Position numbers and translations under genes: made by a program. 56,429 nucleotides of DNA from Glaciecola sp. HTCC2999 (GTDB taxonomy: Bacteria > Pseudomonadota > Gammaproteobacteria > Enterobacterales > Alteromonadaceae): assembly GCA_949498985.1 (NCBI GenBank), contig CATECQ010000002.1:1-56429 (forward strand). Direction: 5' to 3'. The notes under the pieces are model-generated. The model was given only the letters and a program-made list of their open reading frames with translations, did not search any database and was not told the origin of the DNA. Position 1 is the stretch's first letter, and the number at the start of each line of letters is the position of its first letter. Of this stretch, positions 36,635 through 44,113 are shown piece by piece.

Positions 36635-37300
36635 CTAACGTTTTAAATAATGGTCGAAGTCAATGTTTGCACTACCCACAACCACTTTAACCCGATTAGA
36701 TGCGCCGAGTTTCTTGAGAATGGATGAAACATGAGATTTAACAGTCGTTTCAGAAATATTCATTTCATAGGCAATATATTTATTCGCTTCACCTTGAGTT
36801 AAATATTTTAAAACCATTAACTCTTTACGCGTTAACAACTGCATTTTCTCCGGCAATATTTCAAAATCTTTATTACCCGCGGTATTTTGGGGTGTGATTG
36901 GTGCACGGATTAAATCTGATGGTAAGCATACATTACCATTAAAAATAGACTCTAAAGAGTTAGTAATAGTATCAACAGATGATGATTTAGAAATAAAACC
37001 TACTGCACCATATGAAATAGTTTGTAATATTTGTTGTTTTTCATTTTCTGCAGATACAATAACAACGGGCAGGTTAGGGTGTTCGTTCCTCAGTTCTAAT
37101 AAACCATTTAAACCAGATGTACTTGGCATATTTAAATCGAGCAGAACTAAGTCGATATCATCGTGTTGTGTTATTTGCGATTTAGCGGCCTCAATAGAAT
37201 CGGCTTCAAGACATGCTGAGCCGGTAAACTTATCCGCAATTATACCAGTAATTGCTTGTCTAAAAATAGGGTGATCGTCAACAACTAATAACTTATACAT
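36635..37300 (-). CDS. LuxR/NarL-type response regulator (ErbR/AgmR/PedR1-like)
   Basis: A 221-aa response regulator. The receiver domain starts YKLLVVDDHPIFRQ and has the phosphoacceptor Asp55 in LVLLDLNMPS. The C-terminal LuxR-type helix-turn-helix reads LTRKELMVLKYLTQGEANK then SETTVKSHVSSILKKL. I chose the ATG at 37300 because the receiver begins there; the longer frame would add 19 residues with no homology. The group includes AgmR/ErbR/PedR1, activators of PQQ alcohol dehydrogenase genes. It is the best candidate to bind the recurrent motif in this island. Confidence 0.87.
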   Translation of the reverse strand: MYKLLVVDDHPIFRQAITGIIADKFTGSACLEADSIEAAKSQITQHDDIDLVLLDLNMPSTSGLNGLLELRNEHPNLPVVIVSAENEKQQILQTISYGAVGFISKSSSVDTITNSLESIFNGNVCLPSDLIRAPITPQNTAGNKDFEILPEKMQLLTRKELMVLKYLTQGEANKYIAYEMNISETTVKSHVSSILKKLGASNRVKVVVGSANIDFDHYLKR

Positions 37301-37395
37301 AACATCACTCTCACAGTTTAATAACAGGTCTGATGATAGCATAATTAAATTCCTCACAGTGTTATTTAATAGCTAAAATTCATAGTTAATATAAA

Positions 37396-37420
37396 GAAAA
37401 AGGGTGCCATTATGACACCC
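37396..37420 (-). terminator. Rho-independent terminator after the porin gene
   Basis: On the minus strand GGGTG and CACCC arms (extended by further pairs inside) enclose a short loop and are followed by TTTTTC. It lies 60 bases downstream of the porin stop. Confidence 0.7.
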
Positions 37421-37479
37421 AATAATTAAATTATTTAGATTTATCTATTTTACTGAAATAAATTTAAATAATCATTATC

Positions 37480-38640
37480 TTAGAATGTAACGACCGTACC
37501 GATAGAGAAGGTACCATTATCTTCTGCAACACTGCTTACTGAGTTCTCAGATTCTGTATTGTTATACTCTGCGACTAAAATTACGCCTGGACGAACAGTA
37601 CGGAAATAACCGAGTGCGAAGTTAGAGTGTTTTGTAACACCTGCATCTGGAGCAACTTTATCGAGATTTTCTGTCTCACCTGATGAGATTACAAAACGAT
37701 TATCGCCCATTGTGTATGATGCTTGTAATAAATACCCTTCAGATTCATTTGACTCTGCACCAACGACATGGTCAAGTCCAGCCACATGGCCTAAACCTTC
37801 TGATGAATAACCCGATGCAGTTAATGATATTCCAGAGAACTTAACATTAACACCATAGCCTAAGCCAGATTGATCTTGCTCAACACCTTCAACTTCACTT
37901 GATTGAGAAACGCCGTTTAGCCATACTTTAGCATCAACGCTATCCATTGAAGCTGCATATATAGCTTCAAACTCAACACGTGGAGTATCTTCTGAAGATC
38001 CTGCTGCCGCTTTATTTGGATCCATGATACCAATAGCTAAGCTTAAGCCATTCATATCATTAGTGCGGTAAGTGATTTGAGATTTAGGAAACGGATAAGA
38101 ATAACCGGTAGAAATATTACCGAATGACACATTACCACCATCAACCAAACCAAATGTATCAGATGTTTGACCATAGCCAAGTAATAATTCATCGCCAAGG
38201 ATGTTAGTACGGTTAAATAAACCAAAATCTTTACCTAACGTTAAAGATCCCCAATCACCTGATAATTTTGCATAGAATTGACGTACATCAATTAGAGAGT
38301 TCGTTCCAAGGGCATTCGCTCCACGGTTTAAATCGGTATCATTAACACTGACCCAAAATGATGAACGTACTTCTATTTTCATATCATCTAATTGTTTGCC
38401 ATAGCCAAACCCAATGTTATTAGGTAAGAAACCCATTTTGACACGTGACTGATCACGACTAGTAGTGACACCATCAGCATTCGTTGCATCAATGCTTGAA
38501 TTGACATAAAAGATATTAATTAAACCATCAGCAGTAAAAGTAGTATCGTCGTTGCTATAAATTTCAACAGCAGCGTTAGCAGCAGTAGAACTTGCTAAAA
38601 TAGCTGTAGCGAGTAAACTTTTCGTTAAAGTATGTTTCAT
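37480..38640 (-). CDS. Outer-membrane porin (Gram-negative general porin fold)
   Basis: A 386-aa outer-membrane protein with a signal peptide ending ANA (about 23) and alternating beta-strand sequence throughout, ending in the outer-membrane insertion signal with a C-terminal Phe (FSIGTVVTF). It belongs to the 16-strand trimeric porin group, with conserved RQFYAKLSGDWGSLTLGKDFG. In this setting it may admit alcohols or other small substrates. A copy of the island motif lies about 120 bases upstream, so it is probably part of the alcohol regulon. Confidence 0.88.
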   Translation of the reverse strand: MKHTLTKSLLATAILASSTAANAAVEIYSNDDTTFTADGLINIFYVNSSIDATNADGVTTSRDQSRVKMGFLPNNIGFGYGKQLDDMKIEVRSSFWVSVNDTDLNRGANALGTNSLIDVRQFYAKLSGDWGSLTLGKDFGLFNRTNILGDELLLGYGQTSDTFGLVDGGNVSFGNISTGYSYPFPKSQITYRTNDMNGLSLAIGIMDPNKAAAGSSEDTPRVEFEAIYAASMDSVDAKVWLNGVSQSSEVEGVEQDQSGLGYGVNVKFSGISLTASGYSSEGLGHVAGLDHVVGAESNESEGYLLQASYTMGDNRFVISSGETENLDKVAPDAGVTKHSNFALGYFRTVRPGVILVAEYNNTESENSVSSVAEDNGTFSIGTVVTF

Positions 38641-38757
38641 ATTTGCGTCCTAATGTGTGTTTTATGTTATTGAATTGACACAATACTGTGAAAATCTTAA
38701 TCACATAATTCCACATATTATTGAATTGTAAGGTTATTTAGACATACACTTTAGCGT

Positions 38758-38772
38758 TAGGACTTTGGGAGG
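38758..38772 (-). promoter_or_regulatory. Island motif copy before the porin gene
   Basis: Read on the minus strand, CCTCCCAAAGTCCTA matches CCTCCCAAAGTAGGA at 12 of 15 positions, with the CCTCCCAAAGT part intact. It lies about 120 bases before the porin start. Confidence 0.4.
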
Positions 38773-38818
38773 AGGTAATTACTACTTTACGGGAAATAAG
38801 GAAACGCTCAACATCTGG

Positions 38819-39544
38819 CTAAGATAAAATGCCGGATAACAAGCCTGGGTATTTTCTTAACAATCCAGTTTTCATTTGAGTAATATTTTCATCTTCAATA
38901 CTCGATGTGCGTGTTGGCTGAAACTGATGAATAACCTTTGTTGGCCGATTAGATAAAAACACAATATTATCCGCTAAATATAGGGCTTCCGATAAATCAT
39001 GCGTGACAAATAAAATGGTAGTACGGAATCTTTTTGCTAATTTCATTAACACATCACGACACTGTTTAGCTGTTGGGGCATCTAAGGAAACAAAGGGCTC
39101 ATCTAGTAATAAAATAGTAGGGTTAACAGCAAATGCACGTGCAATACTTGCGCGTCGTTGCATACCACCCGATAACGTATTAGGGAAATGATGACTATGT
39201 TCAGCTAAGCCTACATCAGCAAGTAGCTGTTTGAGGTGATCAGGTTCAACATCAGGTGACACCAATGCAATATTGTCATAAACACTCAGCCAAGGTAATA
39301 ACCGAGGCTCTTGAAAAATATAACCCAGTGTTTGTTTATCCTGATAATCTACTTTAATTGTATTTGTGAGAGGATATAGACCGGCTACACAATTAAGTAA
39401 GCTACTTTTACCACATCCAGAAGGACCAACAATGCAAACAAATTGCTGGTCGGGGATGGATAAATCAATAAAATCAATGACTATTTGCTCAGAACTAAAA
39501 CCAAATTGATTAATTGTTATTGATATTGCGTCGTTATCGTCCAC
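38819..39544 (-). CDS. ABC importer ATPase (SsuB/TauB/NrtD type)
   Basis: A protein of about 241 residues. Walker A GPSGCGKSS, Q-loop FQEPRLLPW, signature LSGGMQRRASIAR, Walker B LLLDEPFVSLD and H-loop FVTHDLSEAL are all intact. QEPRLLPW is typical of the nitrate/sulfonate/taurine group. I prefer a GTG at 39544, giving an 11-base overlap with the permease gene. A longer frame would reach 39685, but its first 47 residues have no homology. It is the last gene of the TonB receptor/ABC importer operon. Confidence 0.85.
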   Translation of the reverse strand: MDDNDAISITINQFGFSSEQIVIDFIDLSIPDQQFVCIVGPSGCGKSSLLNCVAGLYPLTNTIKVDYQDKQTLGYIFQEPRLLPWLSVYDNIALVSPDVEPDHLKQLLADVGLAEHSHHFPNTLSGGMQRRASIARAFAVNPTILLLDEPFVSLDAPTAKQCRDVLMKLAKRFRTTILFVTHDLSEALYLADNIVFLSNRPTKVIHQFQPTRTSSIEDENITQMKTGLLRKYPGLLSGILS

Positions 39545-40313
39545 GCTGTACTCGCTTATCAAAAGGTTTAAAACACAGTAGTTCGATGAAAAACACGACA
39601 CCAATAAATGCCATGGTGTAAGCAAGGATCCCGGCGATATCAAAAAACTGAAACATGCTGTGTAATGCAAAACCAACACCATCACTGCGTCCTAATAACT
39701 CGACGACAAGTACAATTTTCCATATTAATGATAATCCATTACGCGCAGCAGCTAAGAAAAAGGGATAAAGTTGAGGTAAGTATATATAACGCAAATAGCG
39801 TACCCAAGAAATTTGATAAACTTGCGCTAACTCAGTTAATTTAGGATCAGTAGTACGTGCCCCTTCGCGTAACATAACCGCAACCGTTGGGATTTTATTG
39901 ATTACTACAGCAGTAATAGCTGCCGTTTCTACTAAACCAATCCATATGTAAGAAAGGATAATCACCACTAGTGCAGGTATATTAAGTAATATGATTAACA
40001 CACTATCTGTTATCAAATTGAACCAGCCACGCGCGCCCATGAGTATGCCAATAATACTTCCTAACAACATCGCAAGTATAAAACTAATCCCAACGCGAGA
40101 GACAGTAATCAATAGATTGTTGATTAAGTCACCCTGCGTAGTATGATAAAAAAATGCTTCTAAAGTATTAATAAGCGATGGGAAATCCGGTGACGCTAAC
40201 CACATAGCGAATAATTGCCAGCCAAATAATAAACTTAAAAACACACTAATTTTAATGAGTGTAGAGTAGGGCAAGTGATTATTAATTGAAGGGGTCACTG
40301 TTGACTTAGCCAT
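39534..40313 (-). CDS. ABC importer permease (SsuC/TauC type)
   Basis: A 259-aa permease with about six helices and the conserved cytoplasmic loop for the ATPase (ARTTDPKLTELAQVYQISWVR). It fits the nitrate/sulfonate/taurine importer group. The start overlaps the binding-protein gene by 19 bases and the end overlaps the ATPase gene. The group moves many small molecules, including thiamine precursors, sulfonates and metals in complex form, so the substrate cannot be deduced from this subunit. Confidence 0.87.
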   Translation of the reverse strand: MAKSTVTPSINNHLPYSTLIKISVFLSLLFGWQLFAMWLASPDFPSLINTLEAFFYHTTQGDLINNLLITVSRVGISFILAMLLGSIIGILMGARGWFNLITDSVLIILLNIPALVVIILSYIWIGLVETAAITAVVINKIPTVAVMLREGARTTDPKLTELAQVYQISWVRYLRYIYLPQLYPFFLAAARNGLSLIWKIVLVVELLGRSDGVGFALHSMFQFFDIAGILAYTMAFIGVVFFIELLCFKPFDKRVQRGR

Positions 40314-41341
40314 ATCGGCATAGCCTCAGACCAGTAGATATTGGCATCAAATGCTGCTTTTTGACCGAGAAGATCATGACCTCCAAGACTACGATAGACA
40401 TCAAATAGTTGCTGGGTTGCATTGATTTCGTTGATGGTGAAATTGTTTAATAACGTTTCTGGATAATAAGTACGAAGACGATTAAATACGGTCTCATTTT
40501 CTGCTTTTATTAAATGAGCAATGCGGTCCCACTCTTCGGATTGTTCAGATAGGCGTTGTTTAGCACTAAATGAGGCACGTAAAAACCCCTTCAGTAATAA
40601 CGAAGACTCGGTGGCAAAATTTTCGTCAAAGACCCATCCTAATAATGGTATATCACTCTGTATCCCCAAACTAGATAACATCGTCGTTACTGGCAACACA
40701 AGCACCATGCCTGCTGCTTCTAAACGCGCATTATAATGCCAGAAATTGATACTTGAATCTAAATCGCCAGACAACATCAATCGATTAAGCAAGGGCGGTG
40801 CAGCGAATTTAACGTTTAATTGATCCGCTATATTAATGTTTTGTTGTTTAGCGTACGCTTGAAACAATAGCCAATTTTTATCAACTGAGCCTCCAGCAAT
40901 TCCAATAGAGTGTGTTTTACTATCCATTAGACTAGTAAGCGAGGTACCTTTAGTCGTATATACACCGCCAGTGGCTTTAACCGTCGGCATAATGACAAAA
41001 GGTCTACCTTGGCTACGTTGACGGCTAACCCAGAATAAGTCAGTCATAATGATATCTACTGCACCGCTTTGTAATGCCACAGCAGAAGCATTTTTACTAG
41101 CAAATGGGATGACTTCAAGTGAAAATCCATTGGCGGCATCAAGCTTATGATGCTTAATAACATTCATTTGCCAGTTAATTGTACCGAATTTTAAAACACC
41201 TACTTTCAGAATAGGAAGAGGGGTGACTGTTAAGGCTTTTGCTTGAGTTATATTGGGTGCGAGTCCATAAACGACAATACACCAAAAACTAACTAGCACA
41301 ACTGCGCATAAATCTTTGCTTAACCCTCTGCCAATCTTCAT
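40295..41341 (-). CDS. ABC importer substrate-binding protein (SsuA/NMT1 type)
   Basis: A 348-aa exported protein with a signal peptide (about 1-33) and the two-lobe NMT1/SsuA-type fold: LKVGVLKFGTINWQMNVIKH at the start of the mature part, then LQSGAVDIIMTDLFWVSRQR. It begins eight bases after the TonB receptor stop, so both are transcribed together. The receptor and this importer therefore probably carry the same ligand across the two membranes. No sulfonate or taurine metabolism genes are present nearby. Confidence 0.85.
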   Translation of the reverse strand: MKIGRGLSKDLCAVVLVSFWCIVVYGLAPNITQAKALTVTPLPILKVGVLKFGTINWQMNVIKHHKLDAANGFSLEVIPFASKNASAVALQSGAVDIIMTDLFWVSRQRSQGRPFVIMPTVKATGGVYTTKGTSLTSLMDSKTHSIGIAGGSVDKNWLLFQAYAKQQNINIADQLNVKFAAPPLLNRLMLSGDLDSSINFWHYNARLEAAGMVLVLPVTTMLSSLGIQSDIPLLGWVFDENFATESSLLLKGFLRASFSAKQRLSEQSEEWDRIAHLIKAENETVFNRLRTYYPETLLNNFTINEINATQQLFDVYRSLGGHDLLGQKAAFDANIYWSEAMPIWLSQQ

Positions 41342-41349
41342 TATGAACC

Positions 41350-43767
41350 TTAAAATCTAAATTGACTGTTAATCGACATCATCCGTGGATGACCCACACC
41401 AATGAAGTAGGGCGAGTCAATTTCAGGATAAATATCTTCTAACACTTCATCTGCTTCGCCATAAGTACCAAAGGTTTCATAGTCATGGTCAAATACATTA
41501 TCGACTCTGACTGAAACAGTCCATTGTGGAGTAACGTTATAGGTTGAATACACATTGAATAACCCATAACCGTCAATTTGTTTATTTTCATTCGCTTCAT
41601 CACCACGATAATACTGTTTAGAGGCATAAATAAACTGCATACCTGTCAACCAATTATCTGAAATATAATATTCGCTTGCTAATTTAAATTGATGTGCAGG
41701 CTGCCCAGGAATTGTATCGCCTGGAGATACTTCTCGATCTGGACCTAATGGGTTCATTGGGCTAAACGATGTAAAAGCCGATTCAAATGTCGCTGCTAGG
41801 TAGTTATAAGAACCACGTATTGAAAAGTTTTCAAATTGACGGGAAGCTGACAATTCAACCCCTAAGCGTTGTGTCTTGTCTATATTAATAAAATAACCAC
41901 GAGATGACGTCGTACCGGCTTGCTGAAAAATAATGTCATCTAAACTGTGAGAAGCAAACACAGTGGCATTATATTGGACTGTATCAAATTGACCTAATAG
42001 AGAAGCCTCAAGGGTACGCGTAACCACACGTTCCAGTGGTGGATCAGCAACAAAGCCGTTAGGTAAACGACATGGATCGTTTTCGTCGGCACAGCTCAAC
42101 TCGGCAGGACTAGGAACGCGAGTTGATTGAGCTAATGACACATTGAAACGTGTATTATCATCAATTTGAACATCCATACCAATAGCGGGATTCACACTGA
42201 CAAATTTATGATCGCCATCTAAAGAACCTTCACCATCCGCTAATGTATCATTCATTAGGACATGGTCCCGATTATAACGAAGTGCCATATTCAGTGTCGT
42301 TTTAGCAGATAGTTGGCTCACATTGGATACATAAAAGAATTCAGATTGAGTATCAACTAATAATCGAACCATCGCTTCAGCATCCATAATCCCAATAATT
42401 GGATTTACTGTGCGTGTATCAGTTGCTGTTTCATTTTCTAGAATACCGAAAGTCGTATCAGCAGCATAACTAATATCGCCTTTAATAATGCCACCACCAT
42501 AAATAGTCGTCGAGGGTCGATCCATGAACGTATGTTCATGGATTAATTGTGCTGTCGCCCCCATACTTTTATTTTCGGCACGTCCGGTATTATAAGTCCC
42601 ATCGACTTCATTAGGATCGATGGTTGAGATTTCACTGAAAGCTAAATCATCATAACCAACAAATTCGACCACCTCAAAATCATCAGCATCTGCTATTTCA
42701 TCGTCATCATCGTCGTCATCATCTGCGATAGCATTTACATCATCATCGTCATCATCATCCATTTCACATAATGTAATAGCGCCGTTATCCAAGGCACAAG
42801 CCCCAAAATCGCTGTCATCACCATTAATAGATGCAGTCGTATTTTCACGTGCAAACAGATTAACTACCAAATTTAATGAATCATTAATATCCGTATTGAT
42901 ATTTAATGTAACAAAATTAAGTTCGTTATTGGTTTGATCAGGATGAGTGTATACCGATGAACGAGATTCAAAAGTAGGGAGATCTACAGGAATTGCGCCA
43001 TTGCCTAGTAACTCATTATCTACATGTAATAAACTCACATCAACTTGGGTTGCACCATCTTTATAAGACAACGTTGAAAATAATTGTTTTACTTCACTAG
43101 GTGAAAAATCACGCCAGCCATCTTCTTCATATTGATTAACTAACGCATAATAAGCCCAGTTACCTTGATGACCGCCGGTTTGTAATGACCATTCTTCACG
43201 ACCATATTGTCCAGTAGAAATATTTAATTCAGTTTCATTGTAAGTAAAGCCATTTTTAGTATTGAGTGCTAACGCACCGCCTAATGTATTTTGACCAAAC
43301 ACAGGATTAGATGTTGAAAACAATACAGCATTGTCTAAGGCTTCTAATGGCACCAAATCCCAATTGACTGTATCACCGAAGGGTTCATTGACGCGAGTTC
43401 CATTTAAATATACAGATAAGCCTTGAGGCAAGCCTAATAATGGTGACGCGGTAAAACCACGATATTGGACATCAGGTTGAAATGGATTATTTTGTACATC
43501 ATTAATATTTACACTAACGAGCTGATTACGTAAAATTTCAGCGAGCGAACGGTTAGGGAGCTTATGGAGAGTAGCACTATCTAGTGTTTGAGTTTGACCA
43601 ATAATAGATCGTGTATCACTTAATTGACTTAAAGGATTTGCTCCAACAACCACAATATTCTCAATAAGAGACGTATTATCATCCTCCGCGTTTTGGTCTG
43701 ATGGACTGATTAGAGCATTCGCCTGGAAAGATAAAGCAATACAGCAGATTAAATAACTTTTTTTCAT
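41350..43767 (-). CDS. TonB-dependent receptor with Asp-rich extracellular loop
   Basis: An 805-aa outer-membrane receptor with a signal peptide, a plug domain (about 50-165; SLAEILRNQLVSVNI and NTLGGALALNT) and a 22-strand barrel ending in Phe (SINSQFRF). Residues 337-363 hold 19 acidic residues: D337-D343, D349-D356, E357, D360, D362 and D363. They lie in the region expected for an extracellular loop. This is not a usual feature of siderophore or cobalamin receptors and resembles a metal-binding loop. It is the first gene of an operon with an ABC importer and has a 13/15 copy of the island motif upstream. Ligand candidates are a lanthanide or its chelate, PQQ, or calcium. Confidence 0.9.
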   Translation of the reverse strand: MKKSYLICCIALSFQANALISPSDQNAEDDNTSLIENIVVVGANPLSQLSDTRSIIGQTQTLDSATLHKLPNRSLAEILRNQLVSVNINDVQNNPFQPDVQYRGFTASPLLGLPQGLSVYLNGTRVNEPFGDTVNWDLVPLEALDNAVLFSTSNPVFGQNTLGGALALNTKNGFTYNETELNISTGQYGREEWSLQTGGHQGNWAYYALVNQYEEDGWRDFSPSEVKQLFSTLSYKDGATQVDVSLLHVDNELLGNGAIPVDLPTFESRSSVYTHPDQTNNELNFVTLNINTDINDSLNLVVNLFARENTTASINGDDSDFGACALDNGAITLCEMDDDDDDDVNAIADDDDDDDDEIADADDFEVVEFVGYDDLAFSEISTIDPNEVDGTYNTGRAENKSMGATAQLIHEHTFMDRPSTTIYGGGIIKGDISYAADTTFGILENETATDTRTVNPIIGIMDAEAMVRLLVDTQSEFFYVSNVSQLSAKTTLNMALRYNRDHVLMNDTLADGEGSLDGDHKFVSVNPAIGMDVQIDDNTRFNVSLAQSTRVPSPAELSCADENDPCRLPNGFVADPPLERVVTRTLEASLLGQFDTVQYNATVFASHSLDDIIFQQAGTTSSRGYFINIDKTQRLGVELSASRQFENFSIRGSYNYLAATFESAFTSFSPMNPLGPDREVSPGDTIPGQPAHQFKLASEYYISDNWLTGMQFIYASKQYYRGDEANENKQIDGYGLFNVYSTYNVTPQWTVSVRVDNVFDHDYETFGTYGEADEVLEDIYPEIDSPYFIGVGHPRMMSINSQFRF
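42682..42760 (-). repeat. Low-complexity GAT/GAC codon tract (poly-Asp)
   Basis: Two runs of seven and eight Asp codons separated by VNAIA, written with a mixture of GAT and GAC codons, followed by further acidic codons. The mixed codons suggest selection for the amino acids rather than a single-codon slippage expansion. Confidence 0.85.
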
Positions 43768-44113
43768 TATTATGCTTATTCACTATAAGATTAATAAATT
43801 GTTAATGATTTGAATAATAAAGATATTTTTAGGGTAATCAAAATAGATATTTATCTATGATATGTATAAATGTGCTTTAATTTCAATGATTTAAATGAAA
43901 ATTATTAAATTAACTCCTTCTAAAGTAGGAGCTAACTATTCATAAAGAATGAGGGAATTAGCAGACAAATATTAATAAATATGTCTTTAGCAAATGATCA
44001 TGGTTAAATAGTGAGTGCTAAAGAACGTATCTTAGGCTGAACTACCGTTTAGGTCACTAATTTACGATATTATAATATAAGCCATTGATTAAGATGGCTT
44101 AATATTACAAAAA
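43768..44113. other. Intergenic region between the alcohol island and the Tn3 element
   Basis: 346 bases, very AT-rich. It contains the island motif at 43916-43930, the promoter side of the TonB receptor gene. The half next to the transposase stop should contain one end of the transposon, but I found no convincing terminal repeat. No ORF or RNA gene is seen. Confidence 0.6.
43916..43930 (+). promoter_or_regulatory. Island motif copy before the TonB receptor operon
   Basis: CCTTCTAAAGTAGGA matches CCTCCCAAAGTAGGA at 13 of 15 positions. It also forms an imperfect dyad with outer arms CTCCT and AGGAG. It lies about 150 bases upstream of the receptor start. Confidence 0.5.

Noticed and set aside
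42682-42760. The Asp tract as a neutral trinucleotide expansion or sequencing error
   Set aside because: GAT and GAC codons are mixed, the frame stays open, and the tract is split by VNAIA, so it looks selected. A read-level check is still worthwhile.
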